DNA from: Alistipes sp.
GTDB taxonomy: Bacteria; Bacteroidota; Bacteroidia; Bacteroidales; Rikenellaceae
Direction: 5' to 3'
Length of the DNA stretch: 64,000 nt
NCBI GenBank assembly: GCA_017938765.1
Contig: JAGBAX010000007.1
Coordinates: 109,772-173,771, forward strand
Under the pieces are notes generated by a model. The model saw only the letters and a program-made list of their open reading frames with translations. It did not search any database and was not told where the DNA came from. Position numbers and translations under genes: made by a program. Below, one piece after another: positions 16,366-25,381 of the stretch. How positions within the stretch are numbered: position 1 is the first letter of the stretch; every line of letters starts with the position of its first letter.

Positions 16366-16371
16366 GTACCC
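16366..16371. other. Left attachment core
   Basis: GTACCC direct repeat. Outside it lies the tRNA terminator, inside it an open frame in register with the integrase gene at the other end. Short cores are normal for serine integrases. Six bases alone is weak, but both flanks agree. Confidence 0.6.
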
Positions 16372-16479
16372 TATGATGTCCTATTTTCGAACGAGTTTTT
16401 GCGGGACTTGGGTCGTCTTTGGTCTTTGAGGGATATTATACCTGACCCGAATAATCTTCCGTGGATTGAAAAAAATTGA
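16372..16479 (+). other. Open frame that would become the integrase C-terminus after excision
   Basis: Directly after the GTACCC core there are 35 sense codons and a TGA, in the frame the integrase uses at the right core. The encoded tail begins YDVLFSNEFLRDLGRLW and ends in NLPWIEKN. In the integrated state it has no start codon of its own. In a circle, integrase translation would run through the core into this frame instead of the tRNA-derived tail. Confidence 0.5.
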
Positions 16480-16515
16480 GTGATTGTGAAAAAACGCTTG
16501 ACTTTGAGATATGAG

Positions 16516-16567
16516 CCTACTATATTTTAGTAGGTTTACATACCTAACTGCGCCGATGGTGTCGGCG
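16516..16567 (+). promoter_or_regulatory. Paired hairpins upstream of the DUF6291 gene
   Basis: CCTACTA/TTAGTAGG (16516-16534) and CGCCGAT/GTCGGCG (16551-16567) sit 40-90 bp before the ATG at 16605. They may be leader hairpins or binding sites at the element end. No T-tract follows. Confidence 0.4.
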
Positions 16568-16604
16568 TGGTTTAATAATAATTCTATGTATAAATATTAA
16601 AAAG

Positions 16605-17498
16605 ATGTCGAAAAATGAAGACAAAAAGAAATCATTTGTAATGTACGACTCCTTTTTGGAGGCAATGAAGCACCTCAACGATGCAGAGTTTCGTGAGTGT
16701 GTATTGAAAATTAGAGATTATGCTCTTGAAGGAGTAGATGAGGAGAGCAGTAGTCCTATGGTTAATGTAATAATGGAGTTGGCGAAACCCAATCTTGATA
16801 GTGCCAAGCGGCGGTATATGGCGAGTGTTGAGAATGGTAAGAAGGGTGCCGAGTTTGGTAAGTTAGGTGGTGCACCGAAGGGAAATCAGAACGCTCGCAA
16901 AAACAACCCCCAATCAACCCCGAAACAACCCCTTGATGTAGATGTTAATGATAATGTTGAAGTAGATGAAAATGAAGAAGTAAATGTTGAGGTTGATGCT
17001 GATGCTCCATCAGGTTCAACAGCGTTTCAATATTCTTTTTCTAATTCTTCAAATAGTTCTTTAACTTACGAAGCGAACGAGAGTGAGCTATTGGAAGAAG
17101 AGGAAGAAAATAATGAAAGAAATCTGGGTTTAGACCTCAAGGGTCTTGTGTTTGTTCCAGCGAGCGAGGTGGAGAAAGAAATCCATATATACTCCAAGAG
17201 TGAAAGTGATAATACTCCTCCCGTCAGCCCTTGTTCTGAAAAGGAGCCAGAGTGTTCCGCCGCCCGTCCTCAACAGCAGAAAGATTCTGGTATGGATATG
17301 AGCAAATATTTAGAGGAGTGTATCATTAAGAACGCCACAAGACTTGCTTGCCTCCGCAAAAATGCCCTGCCCCAAGATGACAATCTCTTTTGGAGAACAG
17401 TAGGTTTATATTGCGACCTATATGGGGATAGCAAGAAAGATGCAGCGAGATTCTTGAATAAACTTATTAGTGAACAAATAAGGAAAGGTATAGTTTAG
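16605..17498 (+). CDS. DUF6291-domain protein
   Basis: 297 aa. Residues ~10-95 (VMYDSFLEAMKHLNDAEFRE, then ALEGVDEESS, then SVENGKKGAEFGKLGGAPKGNQNARKN) match the DUF6291 proteins found in Bacteroidetes phages and integrative elements, often near replication genes. The middle (about 105-195) is acidic, low-complexity and probably disordered; the C-terminal ~90 residues (MSKYLEECIIKNATRLACLR and GLYCDLYGDSKKDAARFLNKL) are helical. It may be a replication-related or primosome-like factor, but the role is not established. First gene of the element from the left end. Confidence 0.75.
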   Translation: MSKNEDKKKSFVMYDSFLEAMKHLNDAEFRECVLKIRDYALEGVDEESSSPMVNVIMELAKPNLDSAKRRYMASVENGKKGAEFGKLGGAPKGNQNARKNNPQSTPKQPLDVDVNDNVEVDENEEVNVEVDADAPSGSTAFQYSFSNSSNSSLTYEANESELLEEEEENNERNLGLDLKGLVFVPASEVEKEIHIYSKSESDNTPPVSPCSEKEPECSAARPQQQKDSGMDMSKYLEECIIKNATRLACLRKNALPQDDNLFWRTVGLYCDLYGDSKKDAARFLNKLISEQIRKGIV

Positions 17499-17523
17499 TG
17501 TATTCAACTCTTGTCTGTATTCA

Positions 17524-17556
17524 GAAAAATCGGCTGCCGCAATTAAGTGACTGCCA
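17524..17556 (-). terminator. Terminator of the XRE gene
   Basis: On the minus strand TGGCAG...GGCAGCCG hairpin with one mismatch and a run of T. It is an inverted, slightly decayed copy of the terminator at 24454-24486: the loop CACTTAAT-GCGG is shared. Confidence 0.65.
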
Positions 17557-17631
17557 TTTCTGTACTCGGATTATTCAAAGATTTATTTGCTCTCAACAAA
17601 TCTTTTGGGCATTTGCTACTTTGAATTGCTT

Positions 17632-17922
17632 TTATAAACCTTTTGCCGTCTCCAAAGCCCTCTCCAAGTCTGCCACCGAAGAGACCTCAATAACCTCTGT
17701 TCCCAACTTTATAAAACCGCTGATGGTCGGTTTGTTCTCTACCTCTATCAAATCCACAACATCAACTTGCAGCACTTCGGCAATGCGCGATAAAGTGCTT
17801 AGTGTTGGATTTCCATTCAATGTTGTAGACAAATTTACAGGGTGAACATCAAGCATTTCGGCAACCTTTGCCAATGTCCAACCCTTCTGCTTTACGATTT
17901 CTTTTACTCTCAGTTTTGCCAT
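17632..17922 (-). CDS. XRE-family helix-turn-helix regulator
   Basis: 96 aa. The N-terminal half is an HTH_3 domain: VKEIVKQKGWTLAKVAEML then DVHPVNLSTTLNGNPTLSTLSRIAEVLQVDVVDLIE. The C-terminal tail (SGFIKLGTEVIEVSSVADLERALE) is short and may dimerise. It is transcribed divergently from the gene at 18083, so it probably controls that shared intergenic region and perhaps the integrase side, where a palindrome with the same CCATGTAA half-site occurs (25382-25399). Confidence 0.9.
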   Translation of the reverse strand: MAKLRVKEIVKQKGWTLAKVAEMLDVHPVNLSTTLNGNPTLSTLSRIAEVLQVDVVDLIEVENKPTISGFIKLGTEVIEVSSVADLERALETAKGL

Positions 17923-17941
17923 AATGGTCCTATTTTAATCA

Positions 17942-18041
17942 CAAAGATAGAAAATAAATATCAAAATACTAATTATTTCCATGTAAATTAAAAGAAAACA
18001 CTAAAATAATTTGGATTATTAATATTAAAATATTATCTTTG
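17942..18041. promoter_or_regulatory. Divergent promoter region of the XRE gene and the SH3-like gene
   Basis: Minus strand: TATCTTTG (17942-17949) close to the XRE ATG. Plus strand: TTTG (18010-18013), 20-base spacer, TATCTTTG (18034-18041). Between them is CCATGTAA (17979-17986), the half-site of a palindrome found again at 25382-25399, a candidate operator. Confidence 0.6.
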
Positions 18042-18082
18042 TAGTAGAAAATAAAGGGTATAATACTAGTAAAACTACAGCT

Positions 18083-18412
18083 ATGACAAACACATTGGTA
18101 ATTACAAATCAGACAGCAACAAGAATGGCGGTTATTGCAGCTCGTACAGGTAATGAGCTAATAACGGGAGCAAAGGCGATGATGATTGAGAACTTGAAGC
18201 ATAAGCTTCGTACAGGTGTGGCCCATTTTCTCTACATCAAAAAGAACGGAGAAGTAAGAGAAGCGTGGGGAACAACTAATTCTGCTCTTGCCTACAAATA
18301 TACCAACGGTAGGGGTGTTAGTCGTGAAATTTACTCCACCACCGCCTATTTTGACATTGAGAAATCCGCTTGGCGTTCGTTCCGTTGGGAGTCAATTGTA
18401 AAGGTGTTCTAA
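18083..18412 (+). CDS. Small SH3-beta-barrel-fold-like protein of mobile elements
   Basis: 109 aa. An N-terminal helical part (AVIAARTGNELITGAKAMMI) precedes a beta-rich segment (LRTGVAHFLYIKKNGEVREAWGTTNSA) and ends with TTAYFDIEKSAWRSFRWES. This resembles the small SH3-barrel proteins annotated in Bacteroidetes phages and conjugative elements (WGT.N... TTAYFD.EK..WRSF). Function unknown. Divergent from the XRE gene. Confidence 0.7.
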   Translation: MTNTLVITNQTATRMAVIAARTGNELITGAKAMMIENLKHKLRTGVAHFLYIKKNGEVREAWGTTNSALAYKYTNGRGVSREIYSTTAYFDIEKSAWRSFRWESIVKVF

Positions 18413-18549
18413 CGGGCACCTTTTATTATTTTTCTATACAATGTCCCATCGGGTGTTGTTCGTTTAGGAAATATTTTTTAATTTTGTCAGTGTAATCATT
18501 TGATTACGGACATATAGAAAGTGTTTTCGCAGTCCTGAAATGGAAATGT

Positions 18550-18690
18550 GGTAGTTTTCAATTGACTAAGGGATAACGAACAGCACTCATTTCTTGTACA
18601 TATGCTATTGGTGTACCCACACCAATCTATTGGCATATTACAGGTGTGGGGCATTGTATCGTTTATTTTAGTCAAGGTTTTACCACAACC
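18550..18690. repeat. Long imperfect hairpin upstream of the leucine-rich-repeat lipoprotein
   Basis: The 367 bp gap between 18413 and 18779 has no credible gene. Arms pair inward: TGTGGTA (near 18548) with TACCACA (near 18681), TTGACTAA (near 18562) with TTAGTCAA (near 18669), and a perfect apical hairpin ATTGGTGT/ACACCAAT (18607-18626). The result is a rod of about 140-170 bases that could be a small RNA or a long leader structure. Strand not determined. Confidence 0.45.
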
Positions 18691-18779
18691 TCCATTTTGA
18701 TAAACGGAAATCATCTCCACACTTTCTTTTTGTCATAACAGCGCAAACATTATAAACTAAATTTTAATACTTTACTGTT

Positions 18780-21700
18780 ATGAAGAGACTATTCTTTATT
18801 ATTGCAGCAATGACAATGGTATTGTCAAGCTGCTCTGAAATCAACGACCGTCTAGACGGATTGGAGCAGACTGTTGATGCGATTCAAAACAACCAAATCG
18901 CAACAATTCAACAACAGATTACATCTATCAAATCATCAATCTCTAAATTGGAACAGGCTGATGTAGAGCTTAAAGGATATATCACAACTCTTCAGAACAG
19001 AGCCATAGAACTGGAGAATGAGATTGCATCTACAAACAATAAAATCAAAGAGTTGAAAAATTCATTAGAGGGTGAAATCGACTCTGAAACAGCACGAGTA
19101 ATTGCACTGTTAGAGACCGCAAAGAGAGATATTCAATCTGAACTAAATTCCATCAACAACATTATTGGCAACTTAGAGCAGAAAGACAAAGAACTCTCAA
19201 GTAAAATCAATCTGTTGACTGATTATGTTGATAATAGCATTGCCAACACTAAGAATTGGGCAACCGCGACCTTCGCAACCCTTGACCAGTACAATGAATT
19301 GGCAAATATAGTAGCCAGCATTGGCATTGATGCAAAAACTGTAAACAAACTACTTAGCGAGCTGGAGGAGCGTATTGAACAGAAGCTAGCAGACGCAACA
19401 AAGGGTGTTAAGGCGGATGTAGCAAATGCTGTTAAAGAGATTACAAAGGAATATAAAGATGCTATCTCAAAGGCCAACTCAGATATTACTACTGCGTATA
19501 ACGAAGCCATCAAAACAGCTATTGACGAGGTTGAAGCTTCAATCAAGTCTTGGGTAAATAGTCAACTTTCTGGCTATTACACTATAGCTGAGGCTAATGC
19601 CAAGTTGGAGGCATTAAAAGTAGCCTTGGAGAGTAAAATCACCGCTTCAGAGAACTCTATCAAGGAGAGTATTTCAGAATTAGAAACACAGATTAACACC
19701 AAGATTAACGAGAATAGCAAGCTTATCTCAGCTCTTGAGAATGACCTCTCATCACTCACTGCAGAGGCTGCAAAAAATGCCAATGACATTATTGCTAACG
19801 CCAATGCAATCGAGGCTAATGCCGAGAATATTCGCAAAAACGCTCAGGCTATTTTGGATAACGATGCCGATATTGAGGCTAATGCACAGTTGATTGCTGC
19901 TAACAAAGCTCTCATTACAGCAAATAACTCTCTTATCAACCAGAACCAGGCTGCTATTGCTCAACTTCAAAGTCAGGTAAGCGCCAACGAGCAAGCAATC
20001 GTAGCTAACGCAACAACCATCGCAAAGAATGCAGCCGACATTAGTGCCAACGCAGCTCAGATTGCAAACAATGCCGCTGCTATTGCTGATAATTTGGCGG
20101 CAATTACTGCCAATGCGGCAGAAATAGCTGCACTTCAAGAGGAGTTGGTTGAGACTACAAAGGAGATTACTCAGGCTTATAAAAATGCTATCTCAAATGC
20201 AATTACAACCCTTAATGGCGAACTGCGTGACCACATTGCTTCGGAGGTAGATGCTGTAAACTCTACAATCGAGGCGCTAACTACTCGTGTCACCGCTTTG
20301 GAGAAGGAGGTAAAGAATATCAAGGCTGCTATTTACAACATTCAGGGCGATATTTCAACCCTTCAGGAGCAGGTTGCCGCTATCTTGGCTCGTATTCAGT
20401 CTATCAGCTATGTGCCAAAGTATGCCGACAACAATGCAACAATGTACTACACCAATAGCAATGGTAAAATTACCGCTGGTAAAGCAACATTGGACTTTGA
20501 GATACAGCCAGCATCTACAGCCGCTGAGCTTATACCTGTTTGGCAGAGCGCACTGAGCGCTAAGGCTGTCTATACCCTTACACGCGCGTCGGCAGGTGAG
20601 TTTGTAAACCTTGCTATCGAGAGCGCAACCGCTAAGGATGGTATCTTGACCGTAGTTATCTCAGGCGCAGCCCTTGATGAGGCATTCTTCCGTAGCGAGA
20701 TTTCTGCAAATGTTCGCCTTCAGGTCTCTGACGGCAACAATCAGCGAGCTTCGGAGTATGTAAATATGGTGCCATGGACTATTGACAACATCGCCTTCAC
20801 TGATGCGAACTTCAAGGCGGTGCTCTTGGAGAAGTATGATACAAATAGCGACGGTGAGATTTCTGCCGACGAGGCTGCTGCAGTTACCTCTCTTGATGTC
20901 TCTGCAACTATTCCTCAAATCACATCTCTTGAGGGTATTGAGTACTTTGCCAACCTTGAGACTCTCGACTGCTCTTATAATAAGATTGGCTCGCTTAACC
21001 TTGCAAGTAATACCAAACTCACAACTCTCACCGCAGCTACTAATGCACTGGAGTCTGTCGCTCTGCCTTCGTCAGTAACGACGCTCGACTTGTCGAACAA
21101 CAAACTCGCAACCGTCGATGTTAGCAAGATGAAGGGCCTCACCTCGCTCAATGTATCTATCAACAAGCTCGGCTCGCTCAATGTGTCGCAGAATAAGCAG
21201 CTCACCTCGTTGCTCTGCCTCAAAAATGAGCTTGTGTCGCTCGATGTGACCAACCTCACACTCCTTACCGCGCTCAACTGCTCTAACAACCATATCGAGA
21301 GCCTCAACCTCGGCAAGAATACTGCACTCACAGCGCTCGATGCGTCTAAGAATGCACTGACCCTGCTCGATGTTACTAAATCTGCAGAACTTACAGAACT
21401 GCTCTGTAATGACAATCAGCTCACAAAGCTCTATGTTGTCGGCTTGGTTAAACTCGCAACTATCAACTGCTCTACCAACAACCTTGCAGAGCTCTCTCTG
21501 GCTGGCTGCACCGCACTCACCGACCTCGATTGCTCGAAGAATGCGCTTGAGTCACTCAATATTATCCCTGCGCAGAAGTTGCAGACCCTCAACTGCTCTG
21601 CCAACGCACTCACCGCGCTCGATATCAGCAATAATGCAGCCCTTACCACCCTCGACTGCTCGGAGAATCCGAACCTCGTGAAGCTCTGGGTGAAGAATGA

Positions 21701-23348
21701 GGAGCAACTCTCGGCTGTGGCTATCACCAAGGATAACACCACCACAACCTATTTCAACAATGGCGGTCTGCACATTCCTGATGCAAACTTGAAGGCTTAC
21801 CTCGTGAATAACTACGACGACGATGGCGACGAGGAGATTTCTATCGTTGAGGCTGATAATATCACTCTGGTAAATTGCTCGGGCAAGGGCGTGGCTGATT
21901 TGACAGGCTTGGAGTCTTGTACTAACCTCGCAACTCTCAACTGCTCGAACAATAGCATCACTAAGATTGAACTGCCAAACCTCTTGAAGCTCCGCACTCT
22001 AACTTGTAACGACAACCCTATCGAGCGTATCAACCTCGATAACTGCGCAGCGTTGGAGTATCTCAACTTGCAGGGTGTAACAACCAACGCTATCAATGGA
22101 ACCGCAATTACACTTGATAACTACACCCAGGCTGACAACCTCTATTTCACTGCTAAATTCACTCCGTTTACATCGTTTACGGTAAAGAATACACCTACTC
22201 TTACCGACCTTGAATTCTATGGTGACTTTACTGATGTTGCCGTAACTGACAATACCGCACTTACTTCGTTGGTATTCTACTCACCAGCGGTTAATGCTAC
22301 TTTGTCGGGCAATAGCGTGTTGGAGGGCGTTGATGTTTCGGCGCTCGCTGACCTCCAAACTCTCGATGTGCAGAAGTGTAACTTGCAGTCGCTCGATGTT
22401 GCCAAGAATCTTGCTCTTACATCACTTATCTGTAACAACAACTCCCTCACTACGCTCGATGTATCGAACAACACCTCGCTTGTGAAGTTCTATTGCAATG
22501 ACAACCAATTGCCTAAAATCAATGTTACGGCAAACACCGCACTCGAAGAGTTTGATATTTCTAATAACTTACTCTCTGCACTCAATATCCGTAGCAATAC
22601 TGCACTTACCTATCTTAATGTAAGCAACAATGCTGAACTTTCGATGGTGGATGTGAAGTATAATACCGCATTGCAGAAATTGTATTGTAACGGTATCGCT
22701 ATTGGCGAGTTGAATATCGCAAACAATACGGCATTGACTAAATTGGAGTGTCATACTAATTCAAATTTGACGACTCTGACTTGTGACGATGCTTTTGATT
22801 TTACAACTACCCACATTAGCATCAATAAGGGGTTGGATATTCTTAGCACAAGCGGCAATGTATTAACACCTTCTGTTGGCGATTTAATCACCGTAAATCT
22901 TGGTGCAGGAGTCGTATTCTCTGCCACAAGTGATTCATTTAAGATGGTGTCGGTTTGCGCAGATAATCTAAAATGGAGTAGTAGGTTCACTGTCGAAGGT
23001 ATAACTTCACAAGATGATGGTTTGGCAAATATGAATACCGTAAAGGCTCTAAATCCCGATTTAGGCGCCTACCCTGCATTCAAATGGTGTGCAGATTATG
23101 GCGTAGATTGGTATCTTCCTGCTAAAGTAGAGATGATGACAATTTGCGAACTTAGATTAACTATTAACTCAACCCTCTCTGCTAATGAATATACTAATCT
23201 CGATGAAGGAGAGTATTGGTCTTCAACTTGGAGTAATGATGATGGCCGATATGCGACCGCAGTTTATTTCCAGTTTGGCTCGCCCTACTCTCACAACGGT
23301 ATGTATAAGCATAATGTAAGACAGGTGCGTGCTGTCCTCGCTTTTTAA
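18780..23348 (+). CDS. Giant lipoprotein with coiled-coil stalk, leucine-rich repeats, EF-hand-like loops and C-terminal lectin-like domain
   Basis: 1522 aa. Signal peptide with lipobox LSSC (Cys18). Residues ~20-510 are helical/coiled coil, including NA-x-x-I repeats (ANAAQIANNAAAIADNLAA). About 515-640 resembles the DUF4988-type transition (IQSISYVPKYADNNATM). Two calcium-loop motifs, DTNSDGEISADE (~687) and DDDGDEEISIVE (~1013), each open a block of leucine-rich repeats of the LTxLDCSxNxL type. From ~1360 a C-type-lectin/Lcl (DUF1566-like) domain ends with WYLPAKVEMM, EYWSSTWSNDDG and VRQVRAVLAF. It looks like a surface adhesin on a long stalk; binding target unknown. It is the main cargo of the element. 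Confidence 0.88.
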   Translation: MKRLFFIIAAMTMVLSSCSEINDRLDGLEQTVDAIQNNQIATIQQQITSIKSSISKLEQADVELKGYITTLQNRAIELENEIASTNNKIKELKNSLEGEIDSETARVIALLETAKRDIQSELNSINNIIGNLEQKDKELSSKINLLTDYVDNSIANTKNWATATFATLDQYNELANIVASIGIDAKTVNKLLSELEERIEQKLADATKGVKADVANAVKEITKEYKDAISKANSDITTAYNEAIKTAIDEVEASIKSWVNSQLSGYYTIAEANAKLEALKVALESKITASENSIKESISELETQINTKINENSKLISALENDLSSLTAEAAKNANDIIANANAIEANAENIRKNAQAILDNDADIEANAQLIAANKALITANNSLINQNQAAIAQLQSQVSANEQAIVANATTIAKNAADISANAAQIANNAAAIADNLAAITANAAEIAALQEELVETTKEITQAYKNAISNAITTLNGELRDHIASEVDAVNSTIEALTTRVTALEKEVKNIKAAIYNIQGDISTLQEQVAAILARIQSISYVPKYADNNATMYYTNSNGKITAGKATLDFEIQPASTAAELIPVWQSALSAKAVYTLTRASAGEFVNLAIESATAKDGILTVVISGAALDEAFFRSEISANVRLQVSDGNNQRASEYVNMVPWTIDNIAFTDANFKAVLLEKYDTNSDGEISADEAAAVTSLDVSATIPQITSLEGIEYFANLETLDCSYNKIGSLNLASNTKLTTLTAATNALESVALPSSVTTLDLSNNKLATVDVSKMKGLTSLNVSINKLGSLNVSQNKQLTSLLCLKNELVSLDVTNLTLLTALNCSNNHIESLNLGKNTALTALDASKNALTLLDVTKSAELTELLCNDNQLTKLYVVGLVKLATINCSTNNLAELSLAGCTALTDLDCSKNALESLNIIPAQKLQTLNCSANALTALDISNNAALTTLDCSENPNLVKLWVKNEEQLSAVAITKDNTTTTYFNNGGLHIPDANLKAYLVNNYDDDGDEEISIVEADNITLVNCSGKGVADLTGLESCTNLATLNCSNNSITKIELPNLLKLRTLTCNDNPIERINLDNCAALEYLNLQGVTTNAINGTAITLDNYTQADNLYFTAKFTPFTSFTVKNTPTLTDLEFYGDFTDVAVTDNTALTSLVFYSPAVNATLSGNSVLEGVDVSALADLQTLDVQKCNLQSLDVAKNLALTSLICNNNSLTTLDVSNNTSLVKFYCNDNQLPKINVTANTALEEFDISNNLLSALNIRSNTALTYLNVSNNAELSMVDVKYNTALQKLYCNGIAIGELNIANNTALTKLECHTNSNLTTLTCDDAFDFTTTHISINKGLDILSTSGNVLTPSVGDLITVNLGAGVVFSATSDSFKMVSVCADNLKWSSRFTVEGITSQDDGLANMNTVKALNPDLGAYPAFKWCADYGVDWYLPAKVEMMTICELRLTINSTLSANEYTNLDEGEYWSSTWSNDDGRYATAVYFQFGSPYSHNGMYKHNVRQVRAVLAF

Positions 23349-23361
23349 GTAATGATTAACT

Positions 23362-23389
23362 AAGGTTGGTGGTTTCCGCCACCAACCTT
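23362..23389 (+). terminator. Hairpin after the leucine-rich-repeat gene
   Basis: Perfect 11-bp stem AAGGTTGGTGG/CCACCAACCTT with a short loop. No T-tract, so it may stabilise the 3' end or act as a factor-dependent stop. Confidence 0.55.
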
Positions 23390-23412
23390 ATGTGAAGATT
23401 AAATATACAACT

Positions 23413-23616
23413 ATGGAGAAATGTAAATACCAAGTTATAAAAAAAGATAAAGATGGTCTTTTAATATATAAATGCAAACTAAATACTGAACCTAATGAGA
23501 ATGTATTTAGAATAAAAGAGCATTTTGAAGAGCAGTTCCCTGGAAAGACTTTTTGCATAAACAGTGGAGTATGTTATTATATTGGATATGAAAATGAATG
23601 CCCTTGTTGCAAATAA
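23413..23616 (+). CDS. Small Cys-containing protein of unknown function
   Basis: 67 aa from the ATG at 23413 (an in-frame ATG lies 7 codons earlier, but MEKCKYQVIKKD looks like the natural start). Lysine-rich and beta-like, with an FRIKEHFEEQFPGKTFC helix and a C-terminal ENECPCCK that could bind metal. Unknown family. AT-rich codon use like the next gene. 43 bp before the next ORF. Confidence 0.55.
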   Translation: MEKCKYQVIKKDKDGLLIYKCKLNTEPNENVFRIKEHFEEQFPGKTFCINSGVCYYIGYENECPCCK

Positions 23617-23659
23617 TTCATTTAATGAAAAATTATGACACTAAAAATTTAACAAGATT

Positions 23660-24010
23660 ATGACAGAAGAAAAACACAATGAAATTACAAGGCGCATAGA
23701 AGAACTAAAAAAGGCAAAAATCAGAGTGCGAAAATATACCTCAGAACCAGCAGTCGAGGTTGAATGCGTCATTGCCAAAACTACGATAACTGAAATAGGA
23801 GAAGATATTATTGACCCAAAAACAAATAAGCCTCATCCATTATCTGCACGAACATATTGTTTATTAAAAGAAGTGAATACAGATGGTGTGTCTGATATAG
23901 AATTCGAAAATCATCCATTTGACTTAAAAGAAGTTTATAGGGCTTATAAAAACAACGATTTTATAATTTATAATCCGCAGAAAAAACGAGTTATAATGAA
24001 GAGTATATAG
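23660..24010 (+). CDS. Hypothetical protein
   Basis: 116 aa, charged, no membrane segment. N-terminal helix TEEKHNEITRRIEELKKAKI followed by beta-like segments (VEVECVIAKTTITEIGEDI, CLLKEVNTDGVSDIEFENH) and a terminal YNPQKKRVIMKS. Not recognised. It sits 9 bp before the next lipoprotein gene, so the three small genes 23413-24448 may be one unit. Confidence 0.6.
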   Translation: MTEEKHNEITRRIEELKKAKIRVRKYTSEPAVEVECVIAKTTITEIGEDIIDPKTNKPHPLSARTYCLLKEVNTDGVSDIEFENHPFDLKEVYRAYKNNDFIIYNPQKKRVIMKSI

Positions 24011-24019
24011 AACTATATT

Positions 24020-24448
24020 ATGAAAAAACTACTTTTCTGCCTAATGGCATTGGCTGCGCTGGTATTGAGCGGATGCGAAGAAGGGGGTAGGCTCTCAACC
24101 GATTTTAGTGGTATGTGGGCTTTTGTTGCCGACTATAATAGTGGGAGTGGCAAGACGACATACGATAAGGTTGATGAGGTTTTATCTTTTGAGGGCAGTC
24201 GCATCAAGCTATACTATACCAAGAGAGACGAGGGGTATAATTTCAAAAATGGTTACATGGAGTGTTCCAAAAGAGACCTTTACGACCCTTCAATATACAC
24301 CTTTGAACTTCACAACGATAAATGTTATCCCTATTATGACGGCGATGGTTTAGGTTACATCCAGATTAGGGGCAACAAGCTCTACTGGTACTACGACCGT
24401 GGTGACTACGATGTTTACGAGCGCATCAAAGGTTTTACAGAAGGTTAA
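24020..24448 (+). CDS. Small lipoprotein of unknown function
   Basis: 142 aa with signal peptide and lipobox VLSGC (Cys19). The mature part is rich in Tyr/Asp/Gly beta strands (MWAFVADYNSGSGKTTYDKV, FEGSRIKLYYTKRDEG, YIQIRGNKLYWYYDRGDYD), like a lipocalin-type small barrel. Function unknown. Followed by a clear terminator. Confidence 0.7.
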   Translation: MKKLLFCLMALAALVLSGCEEGGRLSTDFSGMWAFVADYNSGSGKTTYDKVDEVLSFEGSRIKLYYTKRDEGYNFKNGYMECSKRDLYDPSIYTFELHNDKCYPYYDGDGLGYIQIRGNKLYWYYDRGDYDVYERIKGFTEG

Positions 24449-24453
24449 AAAAA

Positions 24454-24486
24454 CGGCAGTCACTTAATGCGGCTGCCGATTTTTTT
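24454..24486 (+). terminator. Intrinsic terminator after the small lipoprotein gene
   Basis: CGGCAG/CTGCCG stem, loop of 13 bases, then seven T. Related in sequence to the inverted copy at 17524-17556. Confidence 0.85.
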
Positions 24487-24516
24487 GATTTATTTTATAT
24501 TATCACACTAATTTTA

Positions 24517-24548
24517 TTTGCTTATGTTAATAATATAATATATCTTTG
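24517..24548 (+). promoter_or_regulatory. Promoter of the resolvase gene
   Basis: TTTG (24517-24520), 20-base spacer, TATCTTTG (24541-24548), ATG at 24579. Confidence 0.7.
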
Positions 24549-24578
24549 TATTATTAAACAAATGATATAATACTAAAT

Positions 24579-25217
24579 ATGGATAGTGTGAAAACCGCAG
24601 TAATTTACGCGCGAGTATCATCGGTTGGTGACCGTCAATCAACAACCCGTCAAGTTGAGGATTTGAAGCGATACATCTCCTTCAATGACATGGAATTGAT
24701 AAATATCTACGAGGAGAAGATGAGTGGGGCAAAGGAGAATCGTCCTATCCTCACCGAGTGCATAGAATTTTGTATTAAGAACCATGTAAACACACTATGT
24801 GTATCAGAGATTTCCAGACTTGGTAGAAGTGTTAAAATTGTAGTTAATACCATTGACCAACTCACAAAATCTGGTGTAAACATCTATATTCAGAACATTC
24901 AACTATCCACTCTTGATAGTGAGGGGCAGCCCAATGCCATTGCCAAGATGATTACTGCCGTATTGAGTTCTTTTTCAGAAATCGAGAGGGATGGGATTGT
25001 CTATCGTTTACAGTCTGGGAGAAGAGTCGCCATTGAGCAACGCAAAGTAAAGCTCGGTCGTAAGGTTGGCTCGGTAAAGAGTAGGGAGCGTAAACAGGAA
25101 GAGTATAGCAAGGTTATACGCTCATTGAAGGCTGGTAAATCAATCCGTGATACAGCGGCGATTTGTGGAGTGTCAGTATCGACAGTTCAACGAGTAAAGA
25201 AGGAGTTTGCCATATAA
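24579..25217 (+). CDS. Serine recombinase of the resolvase/invertase type
   Basis: 212 aa. N-terminal catalytic domain with the nucleophile Ser in AVIYARVSSVGDRQST, then EKMSGAKENRP, SEISRLGRS and the E-helix region KMITAVLSSFSEIERD. A C-terminal Hin-like HTH follows (KAGKSIRDTAAICGVSVSTVQRVKKEF). Likely resolves or inverts DNA at a nearby site; the palindrome at 25382-25399 is a candidate. It is distinct from the integrase at 25884. Whether it acts on multimers of the excised element or on an invertible segment cannot be told. Confidence 0.92.
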   Translation: MDSVKTAVIYARVSSVGDRQSTTRQVEDLKRYISFNDMELINIYEEKMSGAKENRPILTECIEFCIKNHVNTLCVSEISRLGRSVKIVVNTIDQLTKSGVNIYIQNIQLSTLDSEGQPNAIAKMITAVLSSFSEIERDGIVYRLQSGRRVAIEQRKVKLGRKVGSVKSRERKQEEYSKVIRSLKAGKSIRDTAAICGVSVSTVQRVKKEFAI

Positions 25218-25381
25218 GATGTCTAATTTTTCAGGGGCGAAAATCTTCGGAAAAAATTTTTTGACCCAACAGCTAGAACGGGGGTGTTAGGGGACACAAA
25301 TTTCATTTTTAAGGCGAGGGACTCTTTTGAAAAACACTCACTACCCCCATCCTCAGTCCCTTAATATTTACAAAAAAATAT

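Noticed and set aside
18496-18720. 74-codon minus-strand ORF upstream of the adhesin gene
   Set aside because: Overlaps the rod-like hairpin and has no homology I recognise; composition explained by the repeat.
21000-22800. CRISPR-like array in the leucine-rich-repeat region
   Set aside because: The periodicity is that of coding repeats (LTxLDCSxNxL) in frame with a continuous gene; units diverge and there are no spacers.
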